The notes beneath the pieces were generated by a model, which was given only the letters and a program-made list of their open reading frames with translations, was not told the origin of the DNA and made no database searches. Made by a program: the position numbers and the translations under genes. A stretch of DNA of 64,000 bases from Clostridiales bacterium (lineage in GTDB: Bacteria; Bacillota; Clostridia; Christensenellales; Borkfalkiaceae): assembly GCA_015055805.1 (NCBI GenBank), contig SVHN01000009.1, positions 19,005 through 83,004 on the forward strand, in the 5' to 3' direction. Below are positions 59,146-64,000 of this stretch, in pieces (the first letter of the stretch is position 1; each line of letters starts with the position of its first letter).

Positions 59146-59994
59146 TTATTTTACTTTTACCGAAGTGATTTTAACTGCGGGGGCTTTGGTTTCGCCGTAT
59201 ACTGCAAGCTTAACGGTGTGGTAATTATAACACTCGTATTGCTCACCTTCTGCCACGAAAAGACCTTCCATTTCTTTGTCAAAATCTTCTTCTAATTCGC
59301 AGTTATAAGTTAAGCCGAAGTTTTCGTCTTTCTTTTCTGCGTCGTATTCACCCGTATAGTATACAACGTATTCTTCTATGGTTGCGTTCGTGCCGTACGC
59401 TGCCTCGATAAGTGAAAGAGCTGCTGCGTTATCTTCAGCGGTTAAGTCTATTTTTGCAAACACGCACAACCAGTCGTTATAATTGCTGATTGCTTCGGTG
59501 GGTAAATACATAGTTGCTCTACCCGAATCGCGCGCGCTACTGCTGGTCATATAACCGCCGTCGGAAACGTAAGCGTTTCTCCAAAGACCGATATAACCCC
59601 TTTCGTTGATAAGGTTACTACCTACTACACCGCCGTTTTTGAACTCGCCTTTGATTTCGGGTTTAATGTCGTTCTGGGTAAGAAGTCCGTCTGCGAACTT
59701 ATAGTCACCTATCATGATTTGATTATCAAAATCTTCTAACTGATAGAAAACTGTATCGGTATAATAGCCTTCTTCTAAATACGCTGTGATAGCGTCAACC
59801 GTTTCGGGCGCAAGGTGACCGTAAAGGTCTGCGGTTAAAGTAACGGTTTTTGCGCTAGCTGCGTCATAGTCGTACACTTGAACGGAAAATTCAACCGTTC
59901 TGATATCTTCTTTGCAAGCGGTAAGCCCTATGCATGCTGAAAGGGCAACGACGATTACTAAGAGATTGATAAAAATCTTTTTAACTAATTTCAT
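59146..59994 (-). CDS. Cyclophilin-like lipoprotein
   Basis: 282 residues. Lipobox IGLTACK at about 23-29 indicates export and lipid attachment. The fold is suggested by VTLTADLYGHLAPETVDAITAYLEEGYYTDTVFYQL, matching the PPIase start where APETVxNF...GYYxGxxFHRV is usual. The catalytic Arg of FHRV is replaced (FYQL) and QGGD reads IGDY, so isomerase activity is doubtful. It follows the rplL terminator in the place where rpoB is often found. Confidence 0.75.
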   Translation of the reverse strand: MKLVKKIFINLLVIVVALSACIGLTACKEDIRTVEFSVQVYDYDAASAKTVTLTADLYGHLAPETVDAITAYLEEGYYTDTVFYQLEDFDNQIMIGDYKFADGLLTQNDIKPEIKGEFKNGGVVGSNLINERGYIGLWRNAYVSDGGYMTSSSARDSGRATMYLPTEAISNYNDWLCVFAKIDLTAEDNAAALSLIEAAYGTNATIEEYVVYYTGEYDAEKKDENFGLTYNCELEEDFDKEMEGLFVAEGEQYECYNYHTVKLAVYGETKAPAVKITSVKVK

Positions 59995-60162
59995 AATTTA
60001 ATCTCCAAAGATTACAAAAATTATCTTACCGTTATATTTTAACTGTTTTTGCATTAATTGTCAATATTTATTTGGCGTTTCAAACTTAAAACAATTTAAT
60101 TTTCGCTTTTTTTTGATAAAAAACCTATAAATGTAAGATTTTTAAGCAAAAGTTTAAATGAC

Positions 60163-60196
60163 AAAAGCGGTACTTAGATTTAAGTACCGCTTTTCG
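60163..60196 (-). terminator. Terminator after rplL
   Basis: AAAAGCGGTACTTA (60163-60176) and its complement (60181-60194), 14-bp stem with a four-base loop; it ends the ribosomal operon before any rpoB. Confidence 0.88.
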
Positions 60197-60218
60197 TGTA
60201 ATTTTTAGATTATCAAAA

Positions 60219-60593
60219 TTACTCAGCAACAACAGTTGCGCCAACTTCTTTGAATCTTGCGATGATCTTGTCAGCTTCTTCTTTGGTTGCGCTTTCTTTG
60301 ATAACGCCCTTAGATTCAACGAGAGCTTTAGCTTCGCCAAGTCCCAAAGAAGTGAATTCACGAACAGCTTTGATAACGTCAATTTTCTTGTCGCCGATTT
60401 CTTTGATAGAAACCTTGAATTCGGTCTTTTCTTCAGCAGCAGGTGCATCAGCAGCAGCTGCAGGAGCAGCAGCAACTGCAACGGGAGCAGCTGCGCTTAC
60501 GCCAAATTCCTCTTCCAAAGCCTTAACGAGTTCGTTAAGTTCCAATACTGTCATACCTTTTACTTCTTCAATCATCTTCTGAATGTCTGCCAT
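60219..60593 (-). CDS. rplL: 50S ribosomal protein L7/L12
   Basis: 124 residues from the ATG at 60593 (GGAGG eight bases upstream). N-terminal dimer domain ([20 protein letters not shown]), Ala-rich hinge (about 33-53) and C-terminal factor-binding domain ([24 protein letters not shown]). Stalk protein recruiting translation factors. Last gene of rplK-A-J-L here. Confidence 0.98.
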   Translation of the reverse strand: MADIQKMIEEVKGMTVLELNELVKALEEEFGVSAAAPVAVAAAPAAAADAPAAEEKTEFKVSIKEIGDKKIDVIKAVREFTSLGLGEAKALVESKGVIKESATKEEADKIIARFKEVGATVVAE

Positions 60594-60662
60594 TTTTCTA
60601 TCCTCCATTGATAACTTTTTAATTTAAATTTTTTATTTTTTAATTTTTTTGTTTTGCTCTAA

Positions 60663-61187
60663 TTACTGAGCTTTTTTCTCTGCAACTGCGTTAAGCGCAA
60701 TTACGAGGCTTCTCGGCATAGCGGAAAGTACACCGACGAAGTTTGCAATAGGTGCCTGCAACGAGCCGAGCATCTTTGCGATAAGTTGTTCTTTGCTGGG
60801 CATTGCTGCGAGAGCTTTAACACCGTTCTCGTCCACCTTGCCGCCGTCAACGAACGCACTCTTAACAGAAACTTTGTTTTCATACTTCTTAACTGCGTCG
60901 ATAATAACCTTAGCTGCACCAGTTTCGTCTGCGCCGAACGCAACCGAAGTAGGTCCGTTCAAATCGTCGTCGAAATCGGTAACGCCCATGTCGTTAAACG
61001 CACGTTTGATTAAAGTATTCTTCAAAACTTTGTATTCTACGTTGTTCTTTCTGAATTCACGTCTTAAAGCCGTATCTTCTGCAACGGTTAGTCCTTCAAA
61101 CTTAACCAAAACGACTGACTTTGAATTCTGAATTTTTTCTTTAATGTCTTCAACTACTTGTTTCTTAGCTTCAAAATTTGCCGACAT
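60663..61187 (-). CDS. rplJ: 50S ribosomal protein L10
   Basis: 174 residues: VVEDIKEKIQNSKSVVLVKFEGLTV, LRREFRKNNVEYKVLKNTLIKRA and GPTSVAFG are standard. Binds 23S rRNA and carries the L12 stalk. Preceded by an L10-type autoregulatory leader; AAGGAGG before the ATG. Confidence 0.98.
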   Translation of the reverse strand: MSANFEAKKQVVEDIKEKIQNSKSVVLVKFEGLTVAEDTALRREFRKNNVEYKVLKNTLIKRAFNDMGVTDFDDDLNGPTSVAFGADETGAAKVIIDAVKKYENKVSVKSAFVDGGKVDENGVKALAAMPSKEQLIAKMLGSLQAPIANFVGVLSAMPRSLVIALNAVAEKKAQ

Positions 61188-61213
61188 TTCTTTGATACCT
61201 CCTTGTTTTAATG

Positions 61214-61345
61214 AAAAAGCCCTCGATTACCAAAACGGAAAACGAGGGCATGAACATATCACGCTTATAAAAGTTTCCGCCTCGGTTGGTCTGTCGTTAC
61301 CGACAAGTTATCACCTACTGTCTTAGGCTATTTAATTTTTACTTT
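61214..61345 (-). ncRNA. Ribosomal protein L10 leader with attenuator
   Basis: Minus-strand leader containing the CTAAGACAGTAGGTGATAAC and CCAACCGAGG elements typical of the L10 leader (the L10-L12 binding structure), then a terminator GCCCTCG ... CGAGGGC (61219-61249) with TTTTT. It couples rplJ-rplL expression to free L10 complex. Confidence 0.85.
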
Positions 61346-61348
61346 GTG

Positions 61349-61378
61349 ATTATAACACTATCCGTATTAGTTTGTCAA
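61349..61378 (-). promoter_or_regulatory. Promoter of rplJ-rplL
   Basis: TTGACA (61373-61378) and TATAAT (61349-61354), 18-bp spacer. The -35 abuts the rplA stop codon. Confidence 0.85.
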
Positions 61379-62065
61379 CTAATTTTTAGCGTTAATTTTT
61401 ACGCCGGGGCCCATGGTGCTTGCGAGCGATACACTCTTAACGTACTGACCCTTTGCTGCTGCAGGTTTTGCTTTGATGATTGCTTCCATTAAAGCTTCAT
61501 AGTTCTCTTTAATCTTAGCATTGCCAAAGCTCTTCTTGCCGATTGCACAGTGGATAATTGCGTTCTTATCAAGTCTGTACTCAACCTTACCAGCCTTAGT
61601 ATCCTTGATAGCCTTTGCAACGTCCATAGTAACCGTTCCTGACTTAGGGTTAGGCATCAAGCCTTTAGGTCCTAATACCTTACCGATACGACCAACCAAA
61701 CCCATCATGTCGGGGGTAGTGATAATTACGTCGTAATCAAACCAGTTTTCGGTCTGGATTTTCTGAATCATTTCTTCTGCGCCTACAAAGTCTGCGCCTG
61801 CTTCTTTTGCTTCGTCAGCCTTTGCGCCCTTTGCAAGAACCAAAACCTTAACTTCTTTACCGGTTCCGTTCGGAAGAACGAGAACGCCTCTAACCTGCTG
61901 GTCAGCCTGTTTGGGGTCTACACCCAAACGAACATGAAGTTCTACAGTTTCGTCAAATTTTGCTTTTGCGGTGTCAAGAACCAAACCGATTGCTTCGTCT
62001 ACTTCGTAAAGCTTTGCGGTTTCGATGGTTTTTGCACTATCAATATATTTTTTACCGTGTTTCAT
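61379..62065 (-). CDS. rplA: 50S ribosomal protein L1
   Basis: 228 residues with [48 protein letters not shown] and [17 protein letters not shown]. Binds 23S rRNA near the E site and its own mRNA. A candidate L1 target hairpin lies directly upstream. Confidence 0.98.
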   Translation of the reverse strand: MKHGKKYIDSAKTIETAKLYEVDEAIGLVLDTAKAKFDETVELHVRLGVDPKQADQQVRGVLVLPNGTGKEVKVLVLAKGAKADEAKEAGADFVGAEEMIQKIQTENWFDYDVIITTPDMMGLVGRIGKVLGPKGLMPNPKSGTVTMDVAKAIKDTKAGKVEYRLDKNAIIHCAIGKKSFGNAKIKENYEALMEAIIKAKPAAAKGQYVKSVSLASTMGPGVKINAKN

Positions 62066-62079
62066 TTAAATTACCTCCC

Positions 62080-62110
62080 GTGGTACGCTCGGGCAAAACT
62101 GCCCTCCCAC
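62080..62110 (-). promoter_or_regulatory. Candidate L1-binding mRNA hairpin before rplA
   Basis: On the minus strand GTGGGAG, hairpin GGCA-GTTTT-GCC-type stem, CGAGCGTACCAC. The GTGGGAG ... TACCAC frame mimics the L1 site of 23S rRNA. Confidence 0.5.
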
Positions 62111-62120
62111 TTATATATTC

Positions 62121-62546
62121 TTAGTCTACGACTTCAACGCCCATGCTTCTTGCAGTACCTGCGATCATGCTGATTGCTGCTTCGATGCTGTTTGCGTTAA
62201 GGTCAGGCATTTTGAGTTTTGCGATTTCTTCAACCTGTGCTTTGGTTATCTTTGCAACCTTATTCTTGTTAGGTGCTGCAGATGCGCTCTCGATTCCGCA
62301 CGCTTTCTTGATTAGTACGGGTGCCGGGGGCGTCTTTAAGATAAACGTAAACGAACGGTCCTGATATATGGTCATAACGACCGGTATAATAAGACCTGCC
62401 TGATCCTGAGTTTTAGCGTTAAATTCTTTCGTAAAACCGGGGATATTGATACCGTGAGGACCTAACGTTGAACCTACGGGCGGACCAGGTGTTGCCTTGC
62501 CCGCGGGCAGTTGCAGTTTAACGATAGCCGTAACTTTCTTTGCCAT
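62121..62546 (-). CDS. rplK: 50S ribosomal protein L11
   Basis: 141 residues from the ATG at 62546 (GGAGG upstream). [39 protein letters not shown] and [12 protein letters not shown] are canonical. Forms the GTPase-associated centre with 23S rRNA. First gene of the rplK-rplA pair. Confidence 0.98.
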   Translation of the reverse strand: MAKKVTAIVKLQLPAGKATPGPPVGSTLGPHGINIPGFTKEFNAKTQDQAGLIIPVVMTIYQDRSFTFILKTPPAPVLIKKACGIESASAAPNKNKVAKITKAQVEEIAKLKMPDLNANSIEAAISMIAGTARSMGVEVVD

Positions 62547-62564
62547 AATTGTTTCCTCCATTTG

Positions 62565-62612
62565 GTGGTGTTAGCGTTGCGCCAGTGTGAAAAAATTTAA
62601 CGCAACTCCCAC
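62565..62612 (-). promoter_or_regulatory. Candidate L1-binding mRNA hairpin before rplK
   Basis: Minus-strand GTGGGAGTTGCGTT pairs through GCGCAACGC and closes with CTAACACCAC; the same GTGGGAG ... CCAC frame as the site before rplA. Confidence 0.5.
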
Positions 62613-62665
62613 TTATTTGCAAGCCGACTTTTGCCAGCATTTTGCCTTATATTATTTAATAATGT

Positions 62666-63205
62666 TTATTCTGCCTCTTCGACAGTTACTTTCTTTACCT
62701 GAACAAAATCTAATTCAACGTCGGTATTTCTTCCGAACATCTCAACGTTGACCATAACCTTCTGCGAAGCCTCGTTTAAGGTCATAACCTTTCCGCTGAA
62801 CGATTCGAGCGGGCCTGACACTATCGTAACGGTATCGCCAACGGTGAAGTCAATGCTTATAGCGATCTCTTCAAGACCCATTCTTGCAACTTCTTCTTCG
62901 GTGAGTGGCAAGGGTCTTCCTTGCGGACCTACGAATCCCGTTACACCACGAGTGTTTGTTACGAGATACCAGATATCGTTAGAATATATCATTTTTAAGA
63001 ATACGTAGCAAGGGAATTTCTTTCTTTCAACGACCTTTTTCTTGCCGTTAGCCTTTTCTTCTAAGGTTTCTTCGGTAGGAATTTTAATCTCGAAAATATT
63101 CTCTTGCAGATTGTTATTCTCTATGAGTTTTTCAAGGCTGTCCTTTACCATTGCTTCGTAACCGGAGTAGGTATGGATAACGTACCATCTTGCTTGTTCT
63201 GCCAT
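62666..63205 (-). CDS. nusG: Transcription termination/antitermination factor NusG
   Basis: 179 residues: RWYVIHTYSGYEAMVKDSLEK, KKFPCYVFLKMIYSNDIWYLVTNTRGVTGFVG, and the KOW domain FTVGDTVTIVSGPLESFSGKV. Binds RNA polymerase. Follows secE by 12 bases in the classic secE-nusG-rplK order. Confidence 0.98.
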   Translation of the reverse strand: MAEQARWYVIHTYSGYEAMVKDSLEKLIENNNLQENIFEIKIPTEETLEEKANGKKKVVERKKFPCYVFLKMIYSNDIWYLVTNTRGVTGFVGPQGRPLPLTEEEVARMGLEEIAISIDFTVGDTVTIVSGPLESFSGKVMTLNEASQKVMVNVEMFGRNTDVELDFVQVKKVTVEEAE

Positions 63206-63217
63206 AATTCTCTCCTA

Positions 63218-63505
63218 TTACTTAGAAATCAGCCCTAACAACGCTGAAATACCGTAGTCGAACCCGGTTATTACCACGAGAAAAATAACCACGACAGCAA
63301 GAACGATACCCGTCTGCTTAACTACCTTTGAAAAGGTCGGCCAGTTGACTTTTTTCAGTTCTGAAAAAATGTCTTTGAACTTCATACCGATTCTTTTAAA
63401 GAAGTTGGGTTTTTTGTTCTTGTTGTTGGTTTTCTTGGCGTTCTGCTTTTTATTGTTTTCCGCAGAAACCGATTCGCTGGTTGCAGCGACTTTCTTTTCT
63501 TCCAT
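63218..63505 (-). CDS. secE: Preprotein translocase subunit SecE
   Basis: 95 residues. A basic, Asn/Lys-rich N-terminal extension of about 30 residues precedes the conserved FSELKKVNWPTFSKVVKQTGIV and one membrane span. Part of SecYEG. Confidence 0.95.
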   Translation of the reverse strand: MEEKKVAATSESVSAENNKKQNAKKTNNKNKKPNFFKRIGMKFKDIFSELKKVNWPTFSKVVKQTGIVLAVVVIFLVVITGFDYGISALLGLISK

Positions 63506-63553
63506 TATTGCCCCTCTTTTCGCTATCAGATAGCGATAAACAAACGATTAATA

Positions 63554-63718
63554 TTATTTCGCTTCTTTATGAGTAGTGTGTTTTTTGCAGAATTTGCAAT
63601 ACTTTTGCATTTCAAGTCTTTCGGTATCGTTCTTCTTGTTCTTGAACGTATCGTAGTTTCTCTGCTTGCATTCCGTACATGCTAAAGTTATCTTTGCTCT
63701 TGCGCCTTTTGCTGCCAT
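63554..63718 (-). CDS. rpmG: 50S ribosomal protein L33
   Basis: 54 residues from the ATG at 63718 (GGAAGGTG upstream). Zinc-type L33: [17 protein letters not shown] and [16 protein letters not shown] hold the two Cys pairs. First gene of the rpmG-secE-nusG unit. Confidence 0.96.
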   Translation of the reverse strand: MAAKGARAKITLACTECKQRNYDTFKNKKNDTERLEMQKYCKFCKKHTTHKEAK

Positions 63719-63771
63719 AATGCACCTTCCGAACATCAAAAAATTACACCTCGGATACGAGATGCTTATTG

Positions 63772-63800
63772 ATTTTACCAAATCTAAAAATATATGTCAA
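63772..63800 (-). promoter_or_regulatory. Promoter of rpmG-secE-nusG
   Basis: TTGACA (63795-63800) and TAAAAT (63772-63777), 17-bp spacer. Confidence 0.82.
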
Positions 63801-63882
63801 GTTTTTAGGCGGCTTTTTTAAAGATTTTAAACATTTTAGCCCCTTTTTTTATACCTTTCAACATTTTGCGAGAAAAATCATA

Positions 63883-64000
63883 ACTACGCGTAAAACGCGT
63901 AGTTTGCACAAGCCCTATAAGGGCATGGTACTGGCAGTGCTATTCGCACTTGAATAGTATGCCAACCGCAATCGTTTTCAGGCTGCTGCTTAAGCAGCCT
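63883..64000. mobile_element. Cluster of hairpins, possible end of an IS200/IS605-type element
   Basis: Four stem-loops in 118 bases: AACTACGCG-TAAAA-CGCGTAGTT (63883-63905), GCCCT-ATA-AGGGC (63913-63925), GGCAGTGCTATTC with GAATAGTATGCC (about 63934-63963), and AGGCTGCT-GCTTA-AGCAGCCT (63980-64000). Strings like the first two recall, from memory, subterminal hairpins of IS200/IS605-family elements in Clostridia. No transposase gene is inside the window, so the call is tentative. Confidence 0.35.

Noticed and set aside
60125..60481. A 118-codon Leu-rich frame overlapping rplL
   Set aside because: It is an out-of-frame reading of the Ala-rich L7/L12 gene and its terminator.

Overview
The window looks like chromosome of an uncultured, spore-forming, low-to-medium G+C Firmicute of the class Clostridia (Christensenellales-like gut lineages would fit; this is inference). 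The evidence is a set of endospore genes (spoIIGA, sigE, sigG, a YlmC/YmxH protein), a Clostridia-style iscR-iscS-iscU cluster, a DUF1292 gene beside ruvX, strong AGGAGG ribosome sites and consensus sigma-A promoters. Most genes lie on the minus strand. No tRNA, rRNA or CRISPR array was seen.

Layout in plus coordinates. 1-6.5 kb: aromatic amino-acid operon aroF-tyrA-aroB-aroA-aroC-pheA (pheA runs off the left edge). It is read leftward from a consensus promoter through a 19-codon Tyr/Phe-rich leader peptide, an attenuator and two 117-bp palindromic repeats. 6.5-12.8 kb: a two-gene ABC exporter behind a palindromic operator, a YihY/BrkB membrane protein, a PfkB sugar kinase and an EF-G paralogue. 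12.9-20.6 kb: sporulation genes (ylmC-like, sigG, then sigE, spoIIGA) split by a SipW signal peptidase with two secreted substrates and by a divergent dmlA-like dehydrogenase. 20.6-28.7 kb: hemW, a giant MacB-type ABC protein and lepA, with an Mrr-like nuclease wedged upstream of lepA between two copies of the lepA 5' end.

28.7-33.9 kb: an AraC regulator, an ADP-ribosylglycohydrolase-fold protein, a glycerophosphodiesterase, and a small module (TPR-like, YidD-like and zinc-ribbon membrane proteins) divergent from an XRE repressor with 17-bp operators. 34-48.5 kb: cysK, then a sugar region: a DeoR regulator with four copies of a TTTGAGCG motif between two divergent operons (amidohydrolase, isomerase and FGGY kinase on one side; an archaeal-type triosephosphate isomerase homologue, YjbQ and a DUF4432 epimerase on the other), plus an MFS transporter, tandem esterases, a Gfo/Idh oxidoreductase and a cupin. 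48.6-55.4 kb: an MBL-fold protein, DUF1292, ruvX, a PH-like protein behind a structured RNA, iscU-iscS-iscR and an alpha-oxoamine synthase. 55.5-59.1 kb: unknown genes and a second XRE module around a lipoprotein. 59.1-64 kb: a cyclophilin-like lipoprotein, then rplL-rplJ-rplA-rplK-nusG-secE-rpmG with L10 and L1 autoregulatory sites. Several hairpins at the right edge may be the end of an IS200/IS605-type element.

Most notable: the Tyr/Phe leader attenuator, a family of 117-bp fold-back repeats whose stems change while staying paired, the lepA duplication around the nuclease, the pseudoknotted RNA near 51.8 kb, and two XRE modules in which the operator exactly fills the 17-bp promoter spacer.
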